This document shows, piece after piece, positions 32,604 to 41,167 of a stretch of 64,000 bases of DNA. The position numbers and the translations under genes are program-made. The notes beneath the pieces were generated by a model. That model had not been told where the DNA came from. It made no database searches and saw only the letters and a list, made by a program, of their open reading frames with translations. Source of the DNA: CAIJMU01 sp035530275 (GTDB lineage Bacteria; Spirochaetota; Spirochaetia; Treponematales; Rectinemataceae); the NCBI GenBank assembly GCA_035530275.1, contig DATKVC010000003.1, forward strand, positions 62,001 to 126,000. Reading direction: 5' to 3'. Numbering within the stretch: position 1 is the stretch's first letter; every line of letters begins with the position of its first letter.

Positions 32604-32749
32604 GATAGCCGGAGGCCGGAGCGGCAGGGTAGGGGCGCTTCATTTCCGCCCCGGCACAGGCAGGCGAATGGTCCTGGAAGTCGGCGCTTGGCTGGGCTGC
32701 CGACTTTTCGTACCTTGATACCATCGACAAGGAAAGGAGGGAGGCGAAG

Positions 32750-33562
32750 ATGAAACGCCTTCCCGTCTGGTACCTCCCGCACGGAGGCGGTCCTTGGAAC
32801 GCCATGGACGACAACGGCGACAGGGCAGGCTACGCGGCGCTTTCGGCGTGGCTGAAGGATTTCGGCGCCGCGATCGCGGCGTCCGGCGCGCGCTCCATAC
32901 TCGCCATTTCCGCCCACTGGGAAGAGACGAAACCCGTACTGCACTTCGGCGAGAGGCCGGGGATGCTCTACGATTACGGGGGATTTCCGGAGCATACCTA
33001 CCATCTCAAATGGCCGGCGCCCGGCGATCCGGGGCTCGCTGCGCGCGCCGAAGGATTGCTCGGCACCGCCGGCTTCAAAGCCGGCAAGGAATTCGAGCGC
33101 GGCTTCGATCACGGAACCTTCGTTCCCTTCATGGTGGCATTCCCCGCGGCAAAGATTCCCGTGGCTCAGCTTTCCCTCGTGCGCGGACTCGACCCCGTGC
33201 TGCACTATGAAATCGGGAAAGCCCTCGAGCCGCTTCGCGACGAGGGAGTGGCCATAGTAGGGAGCGGCATGAGCTATCACAATCTCAGGGCCTTCTTTTC
33301 GGGCGATCCATCGGTGGCGGAGATCTCCGATTCCTTCGACGCCTGGCTGGCGCGCAGCGTCGCGATCGAGGACCCGCATCTCCGACGGGACGCCCTCGTC
33401 AACTGGATGATCGCTCCTCACGCCCTCGAATGCCATCCGCGCAGCGAACATCTCCTTCCCCTTCACGTCATCGCAGGCGCGGGAGGGGCGGACGCCGGCC
33501 GCGTCGCATGGCGAGGGAAATTGATGGGCGCCGCTATTTCCGCGATAGCCTTCGGGGATTGA
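32750..33562 (+). CDS. LigB/DODA-type extradiol ring-cleavage dioxygenase family protein
   Basis: 270 residues with the family histidines: YLPHGGGPWNAM (about 8-19), SAHWEE (about 54-59), DYGGFPEHTYHL, FDHGTFVPFMVAFP (about 119-132), GSGMSYHNL (about 175-183) and SEHLLPLHVIAGAG near the C-terminus. These fit 4,5-DOPA dioxygenase/YgiD proteins, a zinc- or iron-dependent class III extradiol family. In an apparent anaerobe the O2-dependent reaction may not be the real job; many members have unknown substrates. GGAAAGGAGGG precedes the start. It is divergent from mobB and monocistronic. Confidence 0.9.
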   Translation: MKRLPVWYLPHGGGPWNAMDDNGDRAGYAALSAWLKDFGAAIAASGARSILAISAHWEETKPVLHFGERPGMLYDYGGFPEHTYHLKWPAPGDPGLAARAEGLLGTAGFKAGKEFERGFDHGTFVPFMVAFPAAKIPVAQLSLVRGLDPVLHYEIGKALEPLRDEGVAIVGSGMSYHNLRAFFSGDPSVAEISDSFDAWLARSVAIEDPHLRRDALVNWMIAPHALECHPRSEHLLPLHVIAGAGGADAGRVAWRGKLMGAAISAIAFGD

Positions 33563-33572
33563 GCGGCGCTCT

Positions 33573-33986
33573 TCAATCTTCGAAGCGACCGCTTCGACCT
33601 TTCTTGACTTGGGCATCCCTCTTTTTCGACGTGAGTCTCCGTTCCCGCGAAGCCCTGGTGGGGGCGGTCGGGCGTCGAGGCTTGTCACGCTTGAGGGCCG
33701 ATTGGATGAGGGCGACGAGGCGCTCGATCGCCAGCTCGCGGTTGAGGAGTTGGCTCCGCGTGTCGCTCGCCGACACGACGAGCATGTCCCCGTCGACGAG
33801 GCGTGCGCCCAGCCGCGACCGAAGGAGGAAGAGATCGGCCTCGCCGAGACCGAGTCGGCCCAGGTCGACGCGACCGGCGGCCTTGCTGTTCACCTTGTTG
33901 ACGTTCTGGCCCCCGGGGCCGCCTGAGCGGGAGAATTCGAAGGAGACTGCGGACTCCACCGCCTGGCGCAATTCATCATAATTCAT
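33573..33986 (-). CDS. arfB: Peptidyl-tRNA hydrolase ArfB (YaeJ), ribosome rescue
   Basis: 137 residues. The GGQ catalytic motif is in SRSGGPGGQNVNKVNSKAA (about 19-37), and the C-terminal tail is rich in Lys and Arg (RRLTSKKRDAQVKKGRSGR), which in ArfB enters the empty mRNA channel. Length matches the family rather than release factors RF1/RF2, which are twice as long and have codon-recognition motifs absent here. Its start overlaps the stop of the Rsm22-like gene (ATGA), so the two translation-linked genes are cotranscribed. Confidence 0.94.
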   Translation of the reverse strand: MNYDELRQAVESAVSFEFSRSGGPGGQNVNKVNSKAAGRVDLGRLGLGEADLFLLRSRLGARLVDGDMLVVSASDTRSQLLNRELAIERLVALIQSALKRDKPRRPTAPTRASRERRLTSKKRDAQVKKGRSGRFED

Positions 33987-35350
33987 AGTGTTCCTTTTTC
34001 CGGTTTCGTGGCGAGGCTCCCGCCGTTTCCGCCTTTTGGTTCCGACCGGTCTACCAGGGCTTCGGAGATGCGGGGAGCGGGATCGATCGTCAGGACGCTC
34101 CCTTCCGCGAGGCCCAGACCCCCTTCGCGAATTTCGGCGCCGCTGATAGAGACGAGATCGTAGCGACGCAGGGCGACGAATCCCGAATCTACGGAGAGCG
34201 TCGATCCCGCCTTGGCCGAAAGGCTCATGAGGCCATTTTCGGAACAGAGCGCAAATCGCAGTCTCCCCGCCTTGTTGAGGAGGCCCTCAGAGACGACCCG
34301 CCCTCCGGACAGGCCGGACGCTCCGGTCGCGGCGATCGGCGAAGCGGGAGTCGGGGCTCTCGACGCGGGAGCCGCGGCCGGGGGGGCCGCGATGAAGAAC
34401 GCCCACTTCACCGACACGCGATCGAGACCGGCCCGGGCGGCGAGGGACACGATTGGTTCGGGCGGCGACCATGGGGTCTCTCCATGGCAGCTCCTCCCCG
34501 CGCCGGCGGCGAGGATGGGGCAGGGGATCGAAGAAGGGCAGGGCGCCTGGATCCGCCAGCCTCGGGCGGCGAGGGCGTCGCGGAGACCGAGGAGTTCGCG
34601 GCTGGCGGTCTGGGTCGCTGGTTCGATGGCGAGGAGGAATCCATTCGCGTCGAGGAGGCGCGCGTAGCCCTCGACGAAGGCGACGCGTCTTTCGATCCGA
34701 TCCGCGTCGGCCTTCCAGAGTTCATTGAGGAGGTGGGAGGCCACGATGGCGTCGTAACCGCCTTTGCCGTCTACCGCGGTCTTTTCGAAATCGAGGACAT
34801 TCGCCTTCGTCTCGACCTTGGCCGAAAGGAGCCTCTCCGCCAGATCAAGGGCTGCCCTGCTTCCGTCGGTGAGGTGGATGAACTTCGCTCCCGCGGCGTC
34901 GGCAAAGGCCGCCGCCGCAGGCCCGGGGCCTGAGCCCAGGTCGAGGACTCGCTCGGCGCGGAAGTCGCCGAAGCGAAGCGAGAGAAAGGTTTCGAGATAG
35001 GAAACCGGCCAATAATAGAGGAGATAGGCGCCGAGGAGTTCCGGCGAGTCCATATAGCCGGCCCCTTCGCTGCGGCCCGAAAGACTTCGGTCATTTGTGA
35101 GGCCACGCTGCAGCCTGAAGAGCGAATCGCCGATATCGGCGATTTCCCGGAAGGAGAGACCGCTTATCGCTGCCCTATCGGCTCGACGCGACGGAGTTCC
35201 CTTCGCGAGGCCTCTTCGATAGGTCTCGACAAGGGAGGGTATCCAGCCGGCGAGACCCAGGGCGGGATTGGCGGGCGACGATGATTCCGAGGGGTGAAGG
35301 CTCACGATGACAAGGTAGCGAAAGGGAAGGATTCGTGGAAGGGCGGGCAT
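33983..35350 (-). CDS. Rsm22-like rRNA-type SAM-dependent methyltransferase
   Basis: About 455 residues. The SAM-binding LDLGSGPGPAAAAFADA lies near residue 140, followed by IVASHLLNEL. After the methyltransferase fold comes a cysteine motif CPSSIPCPILAAGAGRSCHG, like the metal/Fe-S-type motif of the Rsm22 (METTL17) family linked to small-subunit ribosome assembly. The open frame extends far upstream into the divergent gene; I place the start at ATG 35350 (AAGGA directly before it), with GTG at 35305 an alternative. It is coupled to arfB. Ribosomal role is inferred from family and neighbour. Confidence 0.75.
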   Translation of the reverse strand: MPALPRILPFRYLVIVSLHPSESSSPANPALGLAGWIPSLVETYRRGLAKGTPSRRADRAAISGLSFREIADIGDSLFRLQRGLTNDRSLSGRSEGAGYMDSPELLGAYLLYYWPVSYLETFLSLRFGDFRAERVLDLGSGPGPAAAAFADAAGAKFIHLTDGSRAALDLAERLLSAKVETKANVLDFEKTAVDGKGGYDAIVASHLLNELWKADADRIERRVAFVEGYARLLDANGFLLAIEPATQTASRELLGLRDALAARGWRIQAPCPSSIPCPILAAGAGRSCHGETPWSPPEPIVSLAARAGLDRVSVKWAFFIAAPPAAAPASRAPTPASPIAATGASGLSGGRVVSEGLLNKAGRLRFALCSENGLMSLSAKAGSTLSVDSGFVALRRYDLVSISGAEIREGGLGLAEGSVLTIDPAPRISEALVDRSEPKGGNGGSLATKPEKGTL

Positions 35351-35480
35351 TCCTTGACGTCGCCCGACCCTGCCGATAGGCTCGATCCGCGCTGTAGCCG
35401 CTTCCGGGAGCGGCGACCCGCCCATGTCGTAGCTACCGCCGGCCGGGCGGGGATCGAAAGATCCGGAATTGGAGCATCGA

Positions 35481-36983
35481 ATGAAATTATCGATACGAAG
35501 GCTCATCGCGAGCCTTCCTCTCGCCTTGTTGTGCGCCGGCGCCCTCGTGGCCCAAACGGCCGCGGAATCTCCGGCGCCGTCGTCAGCGCCATCCGCCCCT
35601 GCCGGGCCCGAGCAGCCCAGGATCTCCTTGCCCGAAGCTGTTCCGCCCCCGCCCCTCGCCGTCCCCCCGCGGGTCGATCCCTGGGCGGCGGCCCCCGCGG
35701 CCGAGAAAGCGGTATTCGCGACGGTAGACGGCCTCGTCGCGCAGGGCAAGTGGAAGAGCGCCTGGGCAGTCCTCGCCGCGGCGGATACGACGAATGCCGA
35801 TCCGTGGATACTCGCTCGTTCGATCGCCCTCGCCCTCGATGGCCATGTCGACACCAAGCAGCATCTCGCCTTCACCTTCGTGGACCTTGGCGCCGGGACC
35901 ACCCTCGAATCAGCTCGCGCCGCGGCGGTCGGAGCCGGGGAAGTCGCCTTCGACCCTGTCGCCCTGGCCGATGCGCAGGTTGCGGCCAAAATCGCCTCGG
36001 TGCCCGCCCTCGAGTTCGAACTCGGCCGATATCTCGGCGAGGTCGCCGGGCTTTATCAGGGAAAGTGGCGCCTCGGCGACGAGGAAATCGTCGCGAGGGA
36101 ATTCGACGCCCGCGCGGCGGCTCGGGAGGGCGGCGCGTATGACGCGGCGAGTCTCCAGGCCGAGGCCGAAGCCTATCTCGACAAGGGCGGAGCCGCCGAC
36201 GCGGAAACCCTCGTCACGGCCGCCGAGGCCCTCGGCGATCCGATTCCCCGCCTGCGTTACGATCACGCCATCGCACTTCTCATGCAGCAACGCTATGAAG
36301 AGGGACTCGCGATGATCGACGCGACCCTGGCAGTCGACAAGGACCCCTCCTCGAGGGGCAACGGCCTCAGCCTCGGCGCCCAGGCCGCCGCCCTCGCCGG
36401 AAAGGATGACTTGGTACAGGGTTATCTGGATCAGGCGGAAAAGGAAGAACCCACCAGCCCCCGGCCCCTTCTCTTCGGCCACTATCTCTACGTCGCGAAG
36501 GGCGAGGAGGACAAGGCGAACGCGATGGCCGACAAGACCATCGAGCGCTTCGGGGCCGACCCCCAGCTCATCTCGACCCTGGTGAAGACCTGGTTCGACG
36601 CCGGCGACCCGAGCGCGAGCCTCCCCTTCCTCACCAAGGGACTGGCCGCCCACGAATCGGACGACGCGGCCGCGACGGTCTTCGGGATTTACAAGGCCAT
36701 GGTGATTTTGAGGACAGCCACCTCCCCCGCCGACGTGAAGGATGTCGGAGCCCTTCTCGACGCGACGAGCGCGCACGCGGAAAAGGCCTATGCGGGACGC
36801 AAGGAGATATCCGATGCCATCGCCTCGCTCAGGGCAGGGCTGGCGCAGCTGACGGCCGCTCCGCCTCCGGCGGCACCCGACGACCTTCCCCCCACGGAAC
36901 CTCAGCAAGGGGCAGACGCCGCGCCGGGAGCGACGGCTCCGGCCCCCACCCCCGCTGCTCCGTCGGCGACAACGACTCCTTAA
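35481..36983 (+). CDS. Exported alpha-helical (TPR-like) repeat protein
   Basis: 500 residues with a Sec signal (about 1-25), a Pro/Ala-rich linker (about 28-65), a helical repeat body resembling TPR units (for example YDHAIALLMQQRYEEGLAMIDATL and PLLFGHYLYVAKGEEDKANAMADKTI) and a Pro/Ala-rich disordered tail (about 455-500). No catalytic site is visible; a scaffold in the periplasm or on a membrane is likely. GGAG lies six bases before the ATG at 35481. It stands alone, divergent from the methyltransferase operon, and low-complexity ends are typical of surface or periplasmic assembly factors. Confidence 0.8.
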   Translation: MKLSIRRLIASLPLALLCAGALVAQTAAESPAPSSAPSAPAGPEQPRISLPEAVPPPPLAVPPRVDPWAAAPAAEKAVFATVDGLVAQGKWKSAWAVLAAADTTNADPWILARSIALALDGHVDTKQHLAFTFVDLGAGTTLESARAAAVGAGEVAFDPVALADAQVAAKIASVPALEFELGRYLGEVAGLYQGKWRLGDEEIVAREFDARAAAREGGAYDAASLQAEAEAYLDKGGAADAETLVTAAEALGDPIPRLRYDHAIALLMQQRYEEGLAMIDATLAVDKDPSSRGNGLSLGAQAAALAGKDDLVQGYLDQAEKEEPTSPRPLLFGHYLYVAKGEEDKANAMADKTIERFGADPQLISTLVKTWFDAGDPSASLPFLTKGLAAHESDDAAATVFGIYKAMVILRTATSPADVKDVGALLDATSAHAEKAYAGRKEISDAIASLRAGLAQLTAAPPPAAPDDLPPTEPQQGADAAPGATAPAPTPAAPSATTTP

Positions 36984-37023
36984 AAAAATCGAACCCTCGT
37001 CGGTGCTGTCCGGCGAGGGTTCG
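36982..37023 (-). terminator. Terminator between convergent TPR and sugar-kinase genes
   Basis: CGAACCCTCG (36990-36999) pairs with CGAGGGTTCG (37014-37023). Read on the minus strand it is followed by seven T residues, so it mainly serves the kinase gene. Confidence 0.8.
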
Positions 37024-37046
37024 GCTTTCGCCAAGGCCGCGGGCGG

Positions 37047-37976
37047 CTAGGGACGCGACGTGACCAATGCGCGGGCGAGGATGCAGGCTCCCCGCGCCGC
37101 GTCGGCTTGCGGCGACACGATTTCGATGTCGGGAATGCGGGAGACGATTCGCGAGGCCGTGTCGCGACGCAAGGCCTCGTTCGATTCGATCAGACCGCCC
37201 TTGAATGCGAGGCGTTTCTTTTCGAGGCGGCTTCCGATCCGATCGTGGACCGATGTCGCGAGCAGCGCGAGCTCTTCCGCCGCCCGATCGAAGAGGTCGA
37301 CGGCGAGGAGGTCGCCGCGATCGCGGTATTCCCCGACGACCTCGGCGAAACGCGCGATGCGCCGCTTGTCGAGACGGCCGTAGACGAAGGGGATGAAGGC
37401 GTCGGGCGACGCGAGTCCGAAGTGCTCGAGGGCGGCGCCGAGGAGATCGGTCTTGAGGTCGCGACCCTCGGCAGAGCGGAGGGAACGACAGATGGCGTCG
37501 AAGGCGACGCGCCAGGCGGAACCTTCGTCGCCGAGGAGATGCCCGAGGCCGCCGGCCCTGACCGTCGTGCCGTCGTGCGCGCGTCCGTAGGCGATCGAGC
37601 CGGTCCCGGAAATGATGAGCATTCCTTCCGTGTCGACGAGGGCTCCCGCCAAGGCCGGTTCGGCGTCGTTTCCCACCGCGAGGGGGCCTGAATATCCTGT
37701 GGCTCCCCTGAGAATGCCGGCGAAGACGCCCTTGTCCTCGTCGCGATCCACGCCGGCGCTACCGACGAAGCCGGCGGCGAAATCGTCTGCGGTCAGGCCG
37801 GCCTCGGCGCGGGCGCGGGCGAAGAGCTCGGCGAAGGTCGCCACGACGGCCGCCCTCTCGTTGGAATTGGGATTTGTCGGTCCGCCTTCGGCGAAAAAGA
37901 TTCTTTCGCCTTCGAAGCTCTCCACGCGGAGGCGGGAGCTCGTCCCCCCCCCGTCGATGCCGAAAACATAATTCAT
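37047..37976 (-). CDS. BadF/BadG-type sugar kinase, probable N-acetylglucosamine kinase
   Basis: 309 residues of the ASKHA fold: phosphate-1 motif FGIDGGGTSSRLRV at the start, NPNSN, FVGSAGVDRDED, VGNDAEPALAGAL (catalytic-type aspartate), ISGTGSIAYGR (phosphate-2) and GGLGHLLGDEGSAW. These match eukaryote-like NAGK and bacterial MurK-type kinases of the BadF/BadG/BcrA group. The ATG at 37976 has GGAGG upstream. It is divergent from nagA, 108 bases away, so a GlcNAc or MurNAc kinase supplying NagA substrate is the simplest role; substrate is inferred. Confidence 0.85.
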   Translation of the reverse strand: MNYVFGIDGGGTSSRLRVESFEGERIFFAEGGPTNPNSNERAAVVATFAELFARARAEAGLTADDFAAGFVGSAGVDRDEDKGVFAGILRGATGYSGPLAVGNDAEPALAGALVDTEGMLIISGTGSIAYGRAHDGTTVRAGGLGHLLGDEGSAWRVAFDAICRSLRSAEGRDLKTDLLGAALEHFGLASPDAFIPFVYGRLDKRRIARFAEVVGEYRDRGDLLAVDLFDRAAEELALLATSVHDRIGSRLEKKRLAFKGGLIESNEALRRDTASRIVSRIPDIEIVSPQADAARGACILARALVTSRP

Positions 37977-38047
37977 GCAAAATCCTCCGAAATCCCGAGG
38001 CGCCAGTGCGCGGCGGGCGAACAGGGAGTGGGCCACCCGTCGCTCGC

Positions 38048-38077
38048 TTGCACGGGAGACGGCGACCTGAGTACCAT
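38048..38077 (+). promoter_or_regulatory. Possible promoter for a leaderless nagA transcript
   Basis: TTGCAC (38048-38053) and TACCAT (38072-38077) with 18-base spacing put the start site at or next to the ATG at 38085. No Shine-Dalgarno sequence precedes that ATG. Confidence 0.3.
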
Positions 38078-38084
38078 ATCAGCC

Positions 38085-39254
38085 ATGGACAGTATCGTCA
38101 TCCACAACGGTGAGCTGCTTCCCGGCTACGCGAGAATGCCGCGTTCCGCCGTCCTCGTGGAAGAAGGGCGCATCGCCGACGTCTTTTCGGAGCGGCGATT
38201 CGATCAGAAGCGTTTCCCGGCGGGGACGAGGATCTACGACGCGGGCGGAGCATTCATCGCGCCAGGACTCATCGACAGCCACATCCATGGCTTCGCGGGC
38301 TTCGGAACCGAGGACCTTTCGGCCGAGGCCATTCTCGCCATGTCCGAGCACCTCGGCCGCTACGGGGTCACCGCCTTCTGCCCGACCATCTACCCGATGG
38401 CCGAGGAGGACATGATAGCCGCGATCAGGGCCTGCGCCGAGGCGGCGGGTCGGGAAAGCGGGGCGAAGATCATGGGGGTCCACCTCGAGGGACCCTTCAT
38501 CTCCCCTGCCAGACTCGGCGTCCAAAGGCCCGAATTCGTGAGACCAGTCGACCTCGAATTGATGGAGCGCCTCTTCGTAGCGGGCAAGGGCACGATACGC
38601 AACATGACGGTGGCTCCCGAGATCAAGGGTATGCGCGAACTCGCCCTCTATTGCATGAAGCGGGGCATCGTCCTCCAGGCGGGGCATACGGACGCGACCT
38701 ACGAGAACATGCTCGAGGGCATGCAGGCGGGAATCCTCCACTCGACGCACTTCTTCAACGCCATGAGCCGCCTCCATCACCGAGATCCCGGCGCCGTCGG
38801 CGCCATCATGATCCATTCGGAGCTCTCCTGCGAGATCATCGCGGACGGCAAGCATGTCCATCCCGGCCTGATCAAGCTCCTCCTCCGGGACAAGCCCTCG
38901 AGCAAGGTCGTCCTCGTCACCGATTCGCTCAAGCCGACGGAACAGGGCAATTGCCCCCTTTTCGCCAATCGCGAGGAGGTGGCCCTCCGCGACGGGGTCT
39001 TCCATCGAGTCGCCGACGACGTGATCGCCGGTTCCGCCCTCACCATGATGCGGGGGGTCGAGAACATCGTCTCCTGGGGGACTCCCATCGAAAACGCGGT
39101 GGAAATGGCCGCGACGAATCCCGCGCGGATCATCGGCCTCGGCCAGAGGGGGCTCCTCGTTCCGGGATGGGAGGCCGACATCGTCGTCTTCGACGCGGCC
39201 TTCAAGGTTCTCGCGAGTATGGTCGGCGGGCGATTCGTCCGGAACGAGCTGTAG
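38085..39254 (+). CDS. nagA: N-acetylglucosamine-6-phosphate deacetylase, HxH type
   Basis: 389-residue amidohydrolase removing acetate from GlcNAc 6-phosphate. Full length: an N-terminal beta-sandwich part (1-50), then APGLIDSHIHGFAGFGTED with the HxH metal pair, GVHLEGPFIS (metal glutamate), GHTDATYENM and THFFNAM (metal histidines), and VTDSLKPT (catalytic aspartate). The HxH pair predicts the two-metal form known from Bacillus and Thermotoga. The start lacks a ribosome-binding site and may be leaderless. A second, different NagA is encoded at 60.7 kb. Confidence 0.95.
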   Translation: MDSIVIHNGELLPGYARMPRSAVLVEEGRIADVFSERRFDQKRFPAGTRIYDAGGAFIAPGLIDSHIHGFAGFGTEDLSAEAILAMSEHLGRYGVTAFCPTIYPMAEEDMIAAIRACAEAAGRESGAKIMGVHLEGPFISPARLGVQRPEFVRPVDLELMERLFVAGKGTIRNMTVAPEIKGMRELALYCMKRGIVLQAGHTDATYENMLEGMQAGILHSTHFFNAMSRLHHRDPGAVGAIMIHSELSCEIIADGKHVHPGLIKLLLRDKPSSKVVLVTDSLKPTEQGNCPLFANREEVALRDGVFHRVADDVIAGSALTMMRGVENIVSWGTPIENAVEMAATNPARIIGLGQRGLLVPGWEADIVVFDAAFKVLASMVGGRFVRNEL

Positions 39255-39277
39255 GATCGGGATCCGGCCCAGGCGGC

Positions 39278-41095
39278 TCAGCAGGCCTCGTCGACGCAGG
39301 GGAGGACTTCGAGGATGCCATTGTCCCCGCCGTTGTCCTCCGCCTCGGAGCCTTCCGCCGACGGCCATCGCGGGATGGCCGAATCGGGGCCTTCGATAAG
39401 CATTGTCACCTTATTTCTTCCCGACCGCTTGCCTTGGTAGAGGGCTTCGTCGGCGAGGTTGATCACCGCCTCCGCGCCGAAGGCCGGAGGGACCAATGCC
39501 ACGCCGAGGGTCATGGTGACCTTGAGCTTGCGACCCCCGAACTCCCAGACAGAGGCTTCGACCCGCTGACGGAGCCTCTCCGCCAGCTTGAAGGCGCCGT
39601 CGGGCTCCGATTCTCCAAGCACTATGAGGAATTCCTCGCCTCCCCAGCGCGAGGGGATGTCCGTCGCCCTGACCGTGTCGGAGATGATGGCCGCGGTGTT
39701 CATGAGGACATAGTCGCCGCAATCATGGCCGAAGCGATCGTTGAAGCCCTTGAAACGATCGAGGTCGCCCATGATGACGGCGACGAGGCCCTCGGAGCGG
39801 CGAGCGCGGGCGATTTCCCTGTCGAGGGCCTGGAGGGCGGCCCTTCGATTGGCCAGATTCGTGAGGACGTCGGTGCTCGCCAGCTCGCTGAGGCGCGCAT
39901 TGGCCCGATCGAGCTTGGCGTGGAGGATGGCGGCCCGGAAGGTCGTTCCCAATTGCAGCGATAGGGTCTCGAGGAGGGTCCGGCGCAGGTCGTCGAGATC
40001 GGCGGGGTCTCGATAGCCGACCATCAGCGTTCCGATGATTCCCGACGGAGCGACGATCGGATAGGCTCCCGCGATTCCGAGGCCCAATGCCGTTATCGCG
40101 TCCCGTAGGGGCCCGGCCTCGTAACTCGCCACGAGCTGGGCGACGGGCTTGCCCTCGGCGAAGGCGATTTCCGCGATGCTTGCCTGTGAATCCGGCTTGG
40201 CGAGAAGCGCCAGACACTGACTGCTGAGGCCTCTCTGTGCCGCCATGGTGAGTCCCTCGCCCTCGCGCTCTTCGAGGTAGATGACAACGGCGTCGGCCTT
40301 GAGCCTATCTTGGATGAGATCGAGGACCTTGTGGAAAAGTTCGGCGGGATCGATGAGGCCGGCCGTGCCGGCGAAGGCGTCGTAGAGAAGCTGCAGTTCC
40401 GTTCTCTCGCGCGAGCCCTCTTCCAATCGCGCCGTGATCTGGGCCTCGAGACTGGTCATGAGGATTATGACGAGGACCGCGTTGATGGCAAGGAATATGC
40501 CCACCGAGGTTTCGATGGCGAATCGATCGGTGATGAAGATTCCGCCTTGGGGCTGACCGGCCATGCTCAAGACGACCGAGAAGGCGCGTATGGCTTGGAG
40601 GATGATGGCAAGGCCGAAGGCCGCGGCGAGGAGCCCTGGGCCATTTCGAGCCGTACCAGAAGCCCTGCGCCTGAGGAGTATTCCTCCGGCGAAAAGGAGG
40701 GAGGCGACGCTGCCGAAGGCTGTCGCCGCGATGAAGGGATCCTCGACGCCCAGGGCGAAGGACGATGCGAAACCCGCGATGACGAGGAGGAACCCCGTGA
40801 GCGCCATGGCGTGGATCGGGGGGCCTTCGCCGAAGATGCTGAGGCTCGCGCTCGAATAGCAGCAGTAGGCGAGGAACATGGCGAGATTGATCGCCTGCGA
40901 AACAAGGGGAATGGGAAGGAGGTCGGATAGGAAACCCAAACCGACGAGGGCGACGACGGCCACGTTGCCGGTGAGCCATGAACCGAGTCTCTTGATTCCG
41001 CGATTGGCGAGGGCGCGATAGACGCCAGCGCTGACAAGCGCGAGAGCGAGACCGCCCAGGAACAGCTCGAAAGCCTCCATCACTTTTTCATTCAT
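39278..41095 (-). CDS. Membrane diguanylate cyclase with GAF-like domain
   Basis: 605 residues: six to seven hydrophobic helices (about 8-230), a helical linker, a GAF-like sensor domain (about 245-395) and a GGDEF domain. The active site reads RWGGEEF, and an intact inhibitory site RxxD (RATD) lies five residues before it. The metal aspartate region is MGDLDRFKGFND. It should therefore make cyclic di-GMP and be feedback-inhibited. The C-terminal tail (about 565-605) is acidic and low in complexity. It lies 72 bases after an ABC exporter operon on the same strand and could be cotranscribed. Confidence 0.92.
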   Translation of the reverse strand: MNEKVMEAFELFLGGLALALVSAGVYRALANRGIKRLGSWLTGNVAVVALVGLGFLSDLLPIPLVSQAINLAMFLAYCCYSSASLSIFGEGPPIHAMALTGFLLVIAGFASSFALGVEDPFIAATAFGSVASLLFAGGILLRRRASGTARNGPGLLAAAFGLAIILQAIRAFSVVLSMAGQPQGGIFITDRFAIETSVGIFLAINAVLVIILMTSLEAQITARLEEGSRERTELQLLYDAFAGTAGLIDPAELFHKVLDLIQDRLKADAVVIYLEEREGEGLTMAAQRGLSSQCLALLAKPDSQASIAEIAFAEGKPVAQLVASYEAGPLRDAITALGLGIAGAYPIVAPSGIIGTLMVGYRDPADLDDLRRTLLETLSLQLGTTFRAAILHAKLDRANARLSELASTDVLTNLANRRAALQALDREIARARRSEGLVAVIMGDLDRFKGFNDRFGHDCGDYVLMNTAAIISDTVRATDIPSRWGGEEFLIVLGESEPDGAFKLAERLRQRVEASVWEFGGRKLKVTMTLGVALVPPAFGAEAVINLADEALYQGKRSGRNKVTMLIEGPDSAIPRWPSAEGSEAEDNGGDNGILEVLPCVDEAC

Positions 41096-41167
41096 ATTAC
41101 CTCATTTTACCTTGAGTATGCCCCCATCCCGATGTCGGCGCAACAAGGAATACGAGAAATCGATGAG

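Noticed and set aside
35351..35989. N-terminal extension of the Rsm22-like gene of about 210 residues.
   Set aside because: It would overlap the divergent TPR gene and has the look of its antisense strand.
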